Of a DNA stretch of 64,000 bases, positions 29,114 through 37,113 are shown piece after piece. The notes beneath the pieces were generated by a model that was not told the DNA's origin, did no database searches, and saw only the letters and a program-made list of their open reading frames with translations. This stretch comes from Luteibacter sp. OK325 (GTDB taxonomy: Bacteria > Pseudomonadota > Gammaproteobacteria > Xanthomonadales > Rhodanobacteraceae). The stretch's first letter is position 1, and every line of letters starts with the position of its first letter. A program made the translations under genes and the position numbers. Location: the NCBI RefSeq assembly GCF_003050935.1, contig NZ_QAOX01000009.1, positions 62,001-126,000 on the forward strand, read 5' to 3'.

Positions 29114-29671
29114 TCACCCCGCAAACCCACCGTTTTCCAGAAACGCCTGTTCCGCCGGCGTCGTCTCACGCCCCAGCTCGCCATTGCGATGCGGGAAGCG
29201 TCCGAAACGCACGATGATGTCGCGGTGAGTCGCTGCGTACGGCTGGAATGCGCCGCCCAGTGCATCGAACAGCTTCACCGAAAGCTCCTGGTCCCCCAGG
29301 TCCTCGGAGTGTTCGAACGGCAGATAGGCAAACGCGCGCATGTTGTCGTCGAGCTGCCTGTCGAAGCCTCGCTCCAGCACGTGTCGTGCGATGAAGCGTG
29401 CGAGCGGATCCGTGGCGTACATATGGGCGCAGCCACGAAATGCATTGCGCGGAAACTGGTCGAGCAGGATCAGCAGGGCGAGGCAACCTTCCGCGCTCGC
29501 CATCCATGCGTCCAGCTTCCGGGACGCCGCCGCCAGGTGTGCGCCCATGAAGTGCTCGCGAAACACGCGATCGAAACCGGCATCACTCGTAAACCAACAG
29601 TCGAAGCCGGCCTCGCGCCAGAAGCGCACGACGCGCTCGGGGGATTCGGGCATGGGAAGGGGAGCGGTCAT
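29114..29671 (-). CDS. DUF924 family protein
   Basis: A 185-aa cytosolic protein of the DUF924 family, all-helical and TPR-like in known members; its biochemical role is unknown. Recognisable parts are RVVRFWREAGFDCWFTSDAGFDRVFREHF (in part VVRFWREAGFDCWF), the conserved ALLILLDQFPRNAFRG, MRAFAYLPFEHSED and HRDIIVRFGRFPHRN. The start at 29671 (MTAPLPMPES) is preceded by GCAGG; an upstream ATG would add five residues. It is convergent with tRNA-Arg. Confidence 0.88.
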   Translation of the reverse strand: MTAPLPMPESPERVVRFWREAGFDCWFTSDAGFDRVFREHFMGAHLAAASRKLDAWMASAEGCLALLILLDQFPRNAFRGCAHMYATDPLARFIARHVLERGFDRQLDDNMRAFAYLPFEHSEDLGDQELSVKLFDALGGAFQPYAATHRDIIVRFGRFPHRNGELGRETTPAEQAFLENGGFAG

Positions 29672-29722
29672 CGGGTATGCCTGCAATCATCGGGTCGCCT
29701 GATGATACCGCTCCCCATTCCA

Positions 29723-30520
29723 TCACCATCGGTATGACATCCCCCCATAAAGCTGGTGGTCCGGCGTAGCCCTGTTCACGCCGATGTTCGCACCCACGTC
29801 CAGCTGCAGATCCGGACTGGCCAGGTAGGTAAAGGCGATATCCGCGGACTCCTGTTTCACGCGGCCCGACGGATCATGGTTGTCCTGTCGCCAGTACTCC
29901 ACGGCTACCGACAACGGGCCAGTCAACGAATGCGCAATGTTCACCAGGTTGGTCACGGCAAGATGGCGTCCGTGCCCGTCGGCATCCGCGAGCGCGTCCA
30001 GCTCCGGACCGATCGTCACCGTGAAGCCACCGCCCACGGCTGCACTCATCGGCACGGCGACGCCACCTTCCCAGTGATCGTTGCCGATACCGTGGGATGC
30101 CGTCGGTGCTTTCACGAAGGGAATGATCGACGCGCTGAAAACCTCACCGCTATAGAGACCGGTCTTCACGCGGACATAGACATCACCCGAGCCGCGCGTC
30201 GTCTGGCGGTCGCCATCGGCCTTCGTGCGGATGCGTACGGCCGGCGCCCAGTTCACTTCGATGTCGGTATGCGCCCCGATGCCGTACTTGAGGTATGGAT
30301 TGACGAAGTAAAGCGTGTCGGTACTGCTTCCCGGGTGCGCGTCATGCGTGGCATTGCCCACATCGGCTTCCAGCTGCCACGCGCCCTCGGGCACGGTGCA
30401 GGTGCCGTTGGCTTTCGTAGGACGGTCCGTGCAGATGGGGGGAGCGTCGTCGGCCCGGGCGGCGAATACCGGAAGGGCCGTCAGCAGGGCGGCGGGAAGA
30501 AGCATGGAGCGGAAATTCAT
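29723..30520 (-). CDS. Outer-membrane protein, phenol-degradation MetA-like (PF13557 type)
   Basis: A 265-aa exported protein. The signal peptide (MNFRSMLLPAALLTALPVFAARA) is followed by CTDRPTKANGTCTVPEGAWQLEADVGNAT (in part CTDRPTKANGTCTVPEGAWQ), a start typical of the 'putative MetA pathway of phenol degradation' transporter-like family. Alternating strands continue to the terminal YGGMSYRW, consistent with a beta-barrel. No catabolic genes accompany it, so the family name should not be taken as function. The ATG at 30520 is preferred to the TTG two codons upstream. Confidence 0.75.
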   Translation of the reverse strand: MNFRSMLLPAALLTALPVFAARADDAPPICTDRPTKANGTCTVPEGAWQLEADVGNATHDAHPGSSTDTLYFVNPYLKYGIGAHTDIEVNWAPAVRIRTKADGDRQTTRGSGDVYVRVKTGLYSGEVFSASIIPFVKAPTASHGIGNDHWEGGVAVPMSAAVGGGFTVTIGPELDALADADGHGRHLAVTNLVNIAHSLTGPLSVAVEYWRQDNHDPSGRVKQESADIAFTYLASPDLQLDVGANIGVNRATPDHQLYGGMSYRW

Positions 30521-30621
30521 GGTCAAGCCTTTGGATCAGGGATGACCGCCCATGCTAGGCACCGACGTCTAAGGACGGCGCTGTATTGTCCGCCGCGATA
30601 TCAAGGCGCCATCAAGACGCT

Positions 30622-31320
30622 TCAGTTCAGACCTGCCAGCCGATAACCCACCTGGAGCTCCGTCACGAGATGGCGCGGCCTCGCCGGCTCTTCCTCCAGC
30701 TTCTGTCGGAGATTCGCCATGTAGACACGCACGTAATGCGGTCGCGTGGCATAGCCCGGCCCCCATACGTCGTGCAGGAGCTGTCGGTGGGTCAGCACTT
30801 TGCCCTGCCCACGCACCAGCGCGGTCAGCAGGCGGTACTCAATCGGCGTCAGGTGGATGGCTTCGCCGCGACGGGAGACTTCGTGTGTGGCCAGGTTCAC
30901 TTCGATATCGCCGAAGCGCACGCGTGCACTGGCCTGGCTACGGTCGCCGGCGAGACTGGCCCGGCGCAACTGCGCTCGCACGCGGGCGACCAGTTCGGGA
31001 ACACCGAAAGGCTTGGCGAGATAGTCGTCGGCGCCCGCTTCCAGCGCGGCGACTTTCTCCGCCTCGATGTCACGCGCGGAAAGCACGATGATTGGTGCCG
31101 ACGACCACCCGCGCACGTCACGGATCACCGCCTTGCCATCGTCGTCGGGCAGGCCGAGGTCGAGCACGATGAGGTCGGGTTGGCGGCTGGCGGCCTCGAT
31201 GCGGGCTCGTAGCGCATCGCCGGCCTCGAACACGGTCATCTCTTCACGTTCCAGGGCCAGCCGCAGGAACCGGCGGATGTCCGCTTCGTCTTCCACCACC
31301 AGGATGCGCGGCTTGTTCAT
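30622..31320 (-). CDS. kdpE: KdpE-like response regulator
   Basis: A 232-aa OmpR/PhoB-class regulator. The receiver domain has RILVVEDEADIRRFL, the phosphorylation site Asp54 in LIVLDLGLPDDDG and YLAKPFGVPELVARV. The winged-helix domain contains HLTPIEYRLLTALVRGQGKVLTHRQLLHDVWGPGY (in part LTPIEYRLLTALVRGQG) and the KdpE-like ending RHLVTELQVGYRLAG. The start overlaps the kinase stop by 4 nt (ATGA). In other bacteria KdpE controls the high-affinity K+ pump KdpFABC; no kdpFABC genes are visible here. Confidence 0.93.
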   Translation of the reverse strand: MNKPRILVVEDEADIRRFLRLALEREEMTVFEAGDALRARIEAASRQPDLIVLDLGLPDDDGKAVIRDVRGWSSAPIIVLSARDIEAEKVAALEAGADDYLAKPFGVPELVARVRAQLRRASLAGDRSQASARVRFGDIEVNLATHEVSRRGEAIHLTPIEYRLLTALVRGQGKVLTHRQLLHDVWGPGYATRPHYVRVYMANLRQKLEEEPARPRHLVTELQVGYRLAGLN

Positions 31321-32798
31321 GCGAAGTCTTCCAGGTCGATCGACGGCGGCTCACCAGCGGCCAGGATGATTTCGAAACGCGCGCCATGCGGCGTGCCGCG
31401 AGACGCGGCAATGCTGCCGCCGTGGGCCTCGACGATGCGTCGTGAAAGCGCCAGGCCCAGGCCAACACCCGGAACTGCCGATTCGCGTGCTCCACGGGCG
31501 AACTCTTCGAAGAGCGAATCGGCGTTGATGTCGGGCGGGAAGCCGGGGCCGTCGTCCTCGACGGTCAGGTAGATGCGCGCACCGGTGCGATCGGCCCGTA
31601 TCCGCAGTGTCGCGTCATCGGGCGTGTACTTGGCGGCGTTGTCGAAGAGATTTGCCAGCACTCGCTCGAACAGGCCGGCATCCAGTTCCACCAGAGGGAA
31701 ATCCCGCGGCATGTCGACGACGACCCGACGCCCGCCGAGGTGTACGGCGGCCAGCGCGGAACCGACAACTTCATCCAGGGCGTGCCATTGCAAGTCCAGG
31801 CGGACGCTTTCGCCCTGCATGCGCGCCGCATCCAGAAGGTTCACCACCTGGCGTTGCATGCGATCGGCCTGGCTGACGATGGCGCGTGCCACCTCGTTCT
31901 CGCCCAGCATGCCGGCCATGCCGCAGATAGCGGTCAGCGGTGTTCGCAAGTCGTGGGATACGGCAGCGAGCAGCGTACTGCGCAGGCGTTCGCCCTCCAT
32001 TCGCAGCTGGGTTTCATGCGCCACCTCGACGTAGTGCACGCGTTCGATCGCCAGCGCGACCAGCGATTGGAACGCACGTAGCAAGGCGATCTGCCCCGCG
32101 TCCAGCGGGGTCTTCGTCGCGCGCTCCAGCACGAGGACACCACGCGTGCGCATGGACGTGGAAAGCGGAAGGTAGGTTGCTTTGTTCGCGGGCAGCGCCT
32201 CGGTATCGCGCCCGGCAGGGAGGCCCTGCTCGAGCACCCACTGGGCGATGCTCATGTCCCCGGCGGCATCCGACGACATGCGCTCGTCGTTGCCGGGAAG
32301 CAGGAGCGTGGCGTGGCCATCGAACAACGGACCAATGCGTGCGGCGCACACCCGTGCGATGTCTTCGCTACGCACGGCTATCGAGAGGTCCGTGGCTACC
32401 GCCGCCAGCGCGCTTGCGCGCTTTTCTCCGGCGGCTGCGGTGACCGCTTCGTCGCGCAATCGGGCAGCGAGCTGCCCGGTGACGAGGGCCACCACCAGCA
32501 TCAGGAGAAACGTGAAGACGTATTGGGTGTCCGAGACGCGGAACGACCACACCGGCGGCACGAAGAAGAAGTCGAAGCTCAGCACGGCGACGAAGGCCGC
32601 CAATGCCCCCGCAGCACGACCCCAACGCAAGGCGACGAGAACGACCGTGAGCAGGAAGGCCATCACCACGTTCGACAGGTCGAATACCCGCAGCAGAAGT
32701 GCTGCGATGCCCGTGGTGGCTGCACAGGCGCACACGGAGTAGACCAGCACACGGTAGCGAAGCGGCTGCGGCTTAACCTTCAGGTTGTGCGGGGTCAT
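31317..32798 (-). CDS. kdpD: KdpD-like sensor kinase lacking the N-terminal KdpD/Usp module
   Basis: A 493-aa kinase that starts directly with the KdpD transmembrane block (four helices in a DUF4118-like region including LSFDFFFVPPVWSFRVSDTQY). A GAF-like segment follows, then HisKA with LLAAVSHDLRTPLTAICGM (His282) and the ATPase boxes NLFDNAAKYTP, VEDDGPGFPP and GVGLGLALSRRIVEAHGG. Full-length KdpD is about 890 aa with a cytosolic Walker-containing KdpD domain and a Usp domain ahead of the membrane helices; both are missing. The upstream DNA shows no remnant. It may be a stand-alone short kinase with altered input. Confidence 0.9.
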   Translation of the reverse strand: MTPHNLKVKPQPLRYRVLVYSVCACAATTGIAALLLRVFDLSNVVMAFLLTVVLVALRWGRAAGALAAFVAVLSFDFFFVPPVWSFRVSDTQYVFTFLLMLVVALVTGQLAARLRDEAVTAAAGEKRASALAAVATDLSIAVRSEDIARVCAARIGPLFDGHATLLLPGNDERMSSDAAGDMSIAQWVLEQGLPAGRDTEALPANKATYLPLSTSMRTRGVLVLERATKTPLDAGQIALLRAFQSLVALAIERVHYVEVAHETQLRMEGERLRSTLLAAVSHDLRTPLTAICGMAGMLGENEVARAIVSQADRMQRQVVNLLDAARMQGESVRLDLQWHALDEVVGSALAAVHLGGRRVVVDMPRDFPLVELDAGLFERVLANLFDNAAKYTPDDATLRIRADRTGARIYLTVEDDGPGFPPDINADSLFEEFARGARESAVPGVGLGLALSRRIVEAHGGSIAASRGTPHGARFEIILAAGEPPSIDLEDFA

Positions 32799-33107
32799 GA
32801 CCTTGCATGATAGCCGGGGTTTTGCCTAAAAGCGTTGTGATCAGGTGCTCGACAAACGCGCGGGCCGAACGCTTGGCTGCCCTCCTCGGCGATGCGGGCG
32901 ATCTGGCCGACGCTTTCGGCCTGCGCTAAGCCACACTGCGGTATCTGATCGGCGTGTACAACGGCTTCGCCTGATTGCTAATCCTTTGTATCCGGTGGAG
33001 CGACAGAGATTCGCCTGTAGACAGATTTATCTACGGACGCGACGTCAGCAAACTGTCGTTACGGTTCCATGTGGATCGCCGTTCCGTCACCGCCGAGCAC
33101 CGAGATC
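32799..33107. other. Divergent intergenic region, kdpD / GST, with weak coding remnant
   Basis: About 309 nt. On the minus strand around 32800-32910 one frame reads SARAFVEHLITTLLG, reminiscent of a LysR C-terminal end, but it lacks an upstream body. The right half should hold the GST promoter and contains an 18-bp dyad. Nothing else is recognised. Confidence 0.3.
33017..33034. promoter_or_regulatory. Inverted repeat, candidate repressor operator for the GST gene
   Basis: GTAGACAGATTTATCTAC: half-sites GTAGACA and GTAGATA around a 4-bp centre. The TAGA...TCTA form is common in TetR-family operators, some of which govern electrophile-detoxifying genes. It lies 74 bp before the GST start. Confidence 0.45.
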
Positions 33108-33749
33108 ATGTCCAAACTCTATATTGCCAACCAGACCTGTTCGCAGGCCGTACAGATCATCGCGAACGAGCTCGGCCTGACGCCGGAACTCATCCACTAC
33201 AACGTGTTCGACAAGAGCACCTCGAACGGTGACGACTTCGGTCAGGTCAATCCGCTCGGTTACGTTCCTGTGCTCGTCCTCGACGACGCGAATGATGAGA
33301 AACTTTCGGAGACTATCGTCGTGGTCTCCTGGCTCGCGGACCGGCACCCCGGCTCAGGTCTGATTCCCTCGCCCGGTACCATCGAGCGTGCACGCATCGA
33401 CCAGTTACTAACCTTCACCGCGACCGAGATCGCGCAGAAGCACATTCCGCTGATGCGCAAGCTGATGACGCCGGAAGGCGCGCAGTGGACGCGCAACAAG
33501 ATCGTCAATGCTTACGCGGTGCTGGACCAGCGTCTCGGGGATGGGCGCGCCTGGCTGAACGGTGACACCTTCACTGTTGCCGACGCATACGTATGGTCCA
33601 CGATGTGGCACGAGCGTAGCGGTGCGCCCATCGAACATCTCGAACACCTCATGGCATGGAAGGCGCGTGTCGATGCGCGGCCGTCTGTGCGAAAGGCGCT
33701 TCAGGACGAGGCGGATGTCGTCGCCATGCACGAGTCGCTCGCTGCTTGA
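33108..33749 (+). CDS. Glutathione S-transferase
   Basis: A 213-aa two-domain GST. The thioredoxin-fold half starts MSKLYIANQTCSQAVQIIANELGL, with NPLGYVPVLVLDD containing the cis-Pro, and SETIVVVSWLADRHP in the glutathione-binding position. The C-terminal helical half has the N-capping-box-like GDTFTVADAYVWSTMWHE. The start at 33108 is chosen over a longer frame because the GST fold starts there. It is transcribed alone, away from kdpDE, and a nearby dyad hints at repressor control. Confidence 0.88.
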   Translation: MSKLYIANQTCSQAVQIIANELGLTPELIHYNVFDKSTSNGDDFGQVNPLGYVPVLVLDDANDEKLSETIVVVSWLADRHPGSGLIPSPGTIERARIDQLLTFTATEIAQKHIPLMRKLMTPEGAQWTRNKIVNAYAVLDQRLGDGRAWLNGDTFTVADAYVWSTMWHERSGAPIEHLEHLMAWKARVDARPSVRKALQDEADVVAMHESLAA

Positions 33750-33821
33750 GCGAAATTCGCCAATCCTTCGCATCACGCTCGTGTCCTCATATCCTGGCAA
33801 TAAACGAGTGGAGTGGATGTC

Positions 33822-34721
33822 ATGGAAATGCGTGCGCGGGCGTTGATGGCAGTGATCATGCTGACTACATTGGTCGGGTTGGCGATAGCGCCCACTGGAA
33901 AGGCCGCTACGCCGCTTCCCGATCCGGCACGTGCCGGCTTTGCAGATCGGCTGTATCGACTGGATTGCGGCCATTCGCTCGCGAACGATGAATCGGTGTG
34001 GACGCCTGGGGAGAATGTCGGGCGGCCCATCGAGTTCTCGTCGACATGCTGGCTGATCAAGCGGGGCAGCAATTGGCTGATTTGGGATACAGGGGTTCCG
34101 GAATCGACGTTGAACGATCCGAAAGGCTGGTCGACCCTTCCGCAACTGATTGTCTATCATCTGGACAAGACAATTTCCGCCCAACTCTCCGCGATCGGCC
34201 TGAAACCGGACGACATCCAATACGTCGCGATATCGCACACGCATGGCGACCATATCGGAAACGTCACGCTGTTTCCCCATTCGACCATCCTGATACAGCG
34301 CGTCGAATACGAGTGGATCAGTTCACCCGACGGGCCGAACCCGAACGTGAACCAGTTGAAAGCGCTCGCGCGCAAGCTCATGGGATCGCCGAAGCATCTT
34401 CAACTTCTCGATGGGATCACGGATGTGTTCGGCGACGGCAGTGTCACGCTCTTTCCAACGCCCGGCCATACACCTGGAAGCCAATCCCTGCTTGTCCACC
34501 TGAGGCATTCGGGTTTCATCATTTTGTCGGGTGATGTCGTCCATCTCGCCGGGAACTTCCGCAACGACATTGTGCCCACGTTGAACACCGACAAGGCCGC
34601 CTCGATCGCGTCGATGGAGAAGGTCAAGACCATGATGGGAACGTATCGTGCGCAGCTGTTCATCAATCATGACAAGGCGCAAACCGACACGCTGAAGATC
34701 ATTCCGGCCTTCTACGACTGA
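33822..34721 (+). CDS. Secreted metallo-beta-lactamase-fold hydrolase, N-acyl-homoserine-lactonase-like
   Basis: A 299-aa protein with a signal peptide (ALMAVIMLTTLVGLAIAPTGKAA). The dinuclear metal motifs are complete: ISHTHGDHIGNV, TPGHTPGSQSLLV, LSGDVVHLAG and FINHDKAQTD. This arrangement, with the RPIEFSSTCWLIKRGSNWLIWDTG start (in part WLIWDTGVPE), matches AHL lactonases of the AttM/AiiA-like and related groups. Lactone hydrolysis is plausible but the family also contains other hydrolases. The predicted export is unusual for classical cytosolic lactonases. It is convergent with a LysR gene 8 nt away. Confidence 0.85.
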   Translation: MEMRARALMAVIMLTTLVGLAIAPTGKAATPLPDPARAGFADRLYRLDCGHSLANDESVWTPGENVGRPIEFSSTCWLIKRGSNWLIWDTGVPESTLNDPKGWSTLPQLIVYHLDKTISAQLSAIGLKPDDIQYVAISHTHGDHIGNVTLFPHSTILIQRVEYEWISSPDGPNPNVNQLKALARKLMGSPKHLQLLDGITDVFGDGSVTLFPTPGHTPGSQSLLVHLRHSGFIILSGDVVHLAGNFRNDIVPTLNTDKAASIASMEKVKTMMGTYRAQLFINHDKAQTDTLKIIPAFYD

Positions 34722-34729
34722 TTGCAGGC

Positions 34730-35629
34730 CTAGCGAAGAAAATCCGCGAGTGTGTCCAGCACGATGCGTGTGCGCGACGGCATGCGGTGACCGAGTGGGA
34801 TAAGCGCGTGAACGGGCGGCCCGGGGATGTCGGCGTCGGGCAGCACATGGACGAGGGCCCCCGACGCCACCAACGGCCGCGCGACGCGATCGAACAATTG
34901 CGAGATGCCAAATCCGTGGACGGTCGCGTCGATCAGGGCCTGTCCATCGGATAGCACGAGCACGGGGGCAGGCGCGATATCGCGCGTGGCGTCGCCGTCC
35001 TGCACGGTCCACGGCCGCAGGCGGCCGGACGAGGCACGAAAGATCGCTGCGTCATGGGTGCTCAGATCGGCGATCGAGGTGATCGCAGGCTTACGCGCCA
35101 GATAGTGTGGTGAGGCATAGAGCCCATTCCGCAAGGTACATAGTTTGCGCACCGACATGTCGCTCTCGGGCGGCAACTCGCCAATACGCACGACCAGGTC
35201 CCATCCTTCGGCGACGGGGTCGGAGAGGCGGTCGACGAAGGCCAGTTCGAGCGAGATCTTCGGGTAGGTGTCGCGCAGCGCCGCAAGCGTCGGCAGGAAC
35301 AGCCGCCCAAACCCAGCGGGGAGATCGATGCGCACCTTGCCGATCGGCTCGGCACGCCTTGCCGCCAGGGATTGCTCCGCGTCCCGCAAGCCCGCGAGGG
35401 CCGCCTCTGACGCCTGCAGGTAGATCTCCCCGTCCTCGGTCAAACGCACCGCGCGCGTCGTGCGCTGGAAGAGCTTGGTCCCCAGCCTCGTTTCGAGTCG
35501 CTGAACCGCCTTGCCGACATTGGACTTGCTTGTCCCCAGGTTCTCGGCAGCCCGGGTGAAGCTCCCCGTCTGGGCCACGGCGGTGAAGGCCACGATCTCG
35601 GGTACGGAAGCATCGGCGCGTTCGGTCAT
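34730..35629 (-). CDS. LysR-family transcriptional regulator
   Basis: A 299-aa LTTR. The N-terminal winged helix is VPEIVAFTAVAQTGSFTRAAENLGTSKSNVGKAVQRLE (in part TGSFTRAAENLGTSKSNVGK), followed by RLGTKLFQRTTRAVRLTEDG. The co-inducer domain starts near KVRIDLPAGFGRLFLP, like the CrgA/aromatic-type subgroup. The start at 35629 begins the helix-turn-helix; a longer frame would translate a REP unit. It reads away from the RND efflux operon (292-nt gap), so it may regulate that operon or itself (inference). Confidence 0.92.
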   Translation of the reverse strand: MTERADASVPEIVAFTAVAQTGSFTRAAENLGTSKSNVGKAVQRLETRLGTKLFQRTTRAVRLTEDGEIYLQASEAALAGLRDAEQSLAARRAEPIGKVRIDLPAGFGRLFLPTLAALRDTYPKISLELAFVDRLSDPVAEGWDLVVRIGELPPESDMSVRKLCTLRNGLYASPHYLARKPAITSIADLSTHDAAIFRASSGRLRPWTVQDGDATRDIAPAPVLVLSDGQALIDATVHGFGISQLFDRVARPLVASGALVHVLPDADIPGPPVHALIPLGHRMPSRTRIVLDTLADFLR

Positions 35630-35711
35630 TGTGTTCCCCTGGGCGCCAAAGAGTATTCGCTGATCGAATTTGTCCGTCAATTGGCGTTTATCGGCCGACG
35701 GGCAGCTGGAT

Positions 35712-35735
35712 ATCGCCGCTGAAGCGGCTCCCACA
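35712..35735 (-). repeat. Single REP-like unit, type A, reverse
   Basis: One type A hairpin in the 292-nt gap between the LysR gene and the efflux operon. The remainder of that gap (35736-35921) shows no other clear signal. Confidence 0.82.
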
Positions 35736-35921
35736 GAAAGCGAGAGATTGTCGCTGTCGGGGCGTCAAAGAAACGCAATTAGCCGGATTTATCCCGCGCT
35801 CGGCGAAAGCCACTCTATGCACCGTGAGTCATGACCGTCATGCCCGCGCGGCGACGCGCCTCCTCCGGCTCTGACCGACATCCGCTCTTCCCTCATTCAT
35901 ACCCGTTCCAGGAGACATCCC

Positions 35922-37097
35922 ATGACCGCCATCCGTAAACGACTCTCCGTCGCGCTCGGTGCCCTGCTCGTCGTCGGCGGAGCCGCCGGTATCGCGACCT
36001 ATCACGGCCACGAGGCCGTCGCCGCCGCGCACGCCGACGCCGTCGCTCCGGCCGCCGAAGTCGACGTCGCTACCGTCATCTCGCGCACCATCACCGAGTG
36101 GCAGAGCTACTCTGGCCGGTTGCAGGCGGTGGACCGCGTCGATATCCGGCCGCTCGTCTCCGGCAGGATCGCTTCGGTCAACTTCCGTGACGGTTCGCTG
36201 GTGAAGAAAGGCGACACGCTGCTGACGATCGACCCGGCGCCTTACCAGGCCGAAGTGGAGCGCGCGTCCGCGCAGGTCGCCGCCGCCGATGCGCGTGCCG
36301 CGTATGCCAGCACGGACGCGGCGCGTGCCGAGCGACTGATTTCCACCAACGCGATCGCCCGTCGCGACCACGACGAGAAAATGAATGGTTCGCGCGAAGC
36401 CCAGGCCAACCTCAAGGCCGCGCGCGCCGCGCTGTCCGCGGCGCGCATCAACCTTGCCTATACGAACGTCGTCGCCCCCGTATCCGGACGCGTCTCGCGT
36501 GCGGAGCTGACGGTAGGCAACGTCGTCAATGCCGGTGCCAGCGGACCGGTGCTGACCACGGTGGTCTCGGTCTCGCCGATCTACGCCAGCTTCGATGTCG
36601 ACGAGCAGACCTATCTGCGTTACCTGCGCGGTGACAATGGCGCGACCATTCCGGTCGCGCTCGGCCTCGCCGATGAAAGCGGCTATTCGCAGAAGGGCGT
36701 GGTCGACTCCGTCGACAACCAATTGGACACCGTGTCCGGCACGATTCGTGTCCGCGCCCGTTTCGATAACGCCGACGGTTCGCTGGTTCCGGGTCTGTAC
36801 GCACGCCTGAAGGTCGGCGGCGGCAGGCCGCACGAAGCCATCCTGATCGACGACGCCGCGGTTGGCACCGACCAGGCAAAGAAGTATGTCCTCGTCGTCG
36901 ACGAGGGTAACAAGGTCCAGTACCGGGAAGTGCTCCTGGGCGACCTGCACGAAGGCCTGCGCATCGTCACTTCGGGACTTAAGCCCGGCGAGCGCGTCGT
37001 CGTGCATGGCGTGCAGCGCGCACGCCCCAACGAAGTCGTCAAACCAACATCGGTCGACATGAGCGCGGTGGTTGCCGCGGTCCTGCCGTCCGCCTGA
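35922..37097 (+). CDS. RND efflux periplasmic adaptor (membrane fusion protein)
   Basis: A 391-aa MexE/AcrA-type adaptor joining inner-membrane pump and outer-membrane channel. An N-terminal signal anchor (RLSVALGALLVVGGAAGIATY) lacks a lipobox Cys. The lipoyl half VDIRPLVSGRIASVNFRDGSLVKKGDTLLTIDP (in part LVSGRIASVNFRDGSLVKKG) precedes an alpha hairpin rich in Ala (about 110-180). The second lipoyl half reads YTNVVAPVSGRVSRAELTVGN, then beta-barrel and membrane-proximal domains follow (SGTIRVRARFDNADGSLVPGLYARL). It is the first gene of a four-gene operon, 16 nt before the pump gene. Confidence 0.94.
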   Translation: MTAIRKRLSVALGALLVVGGAAGIATYHGHEAVAAAHADAVAPAAEVDVATVISRTITEWQSYSGRLQAVDRVDIRPLVSGRIASVNFRDGSLVKKGDTLLTIDPAPYQAEVERASAQVAAADARAAYASTDAARAERLISTNAIARRDHDEKMNGSREAQANLKAARAALSAARINLAYTNVVAPVSGRVSRAELTVGNVVNAGASGPVLTTVVSVSPIYASFDVDEQTYLRYLRGDNGATIPVALGLADESGYSQKGVVDSVDNQLDTVSGTIRVRARFDNADGSLVPGLYARLKVGGGRPHEAILIDDAAVGTDQAKKYVLVVDEGNKVQYREVLLGDLHEGLRIVTSGLKPGERVVVHGVQRARPNEVVKPTSVDMSAVVAAVLPSA

Positions 37098-37113
37098 TCA
37101 CGGGAACAGCGTC

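Noticed and set aside
29723-30520. Phenol catabolism locus
   Set aside because: The family name alone suggests it; no degradation genes are nearby.
32800-32910. LysR pseudogene upstream of the second GST
   Set aside because: Only about 15 residues resemble a LysR C-terminus; no helix-turn-helix remnant, so left as a weak note.
35838-37007. 389-codon minus-strand open frame over the efflux adaptor
   Set aside because: Antisense shadow of a complete adaptor gene.
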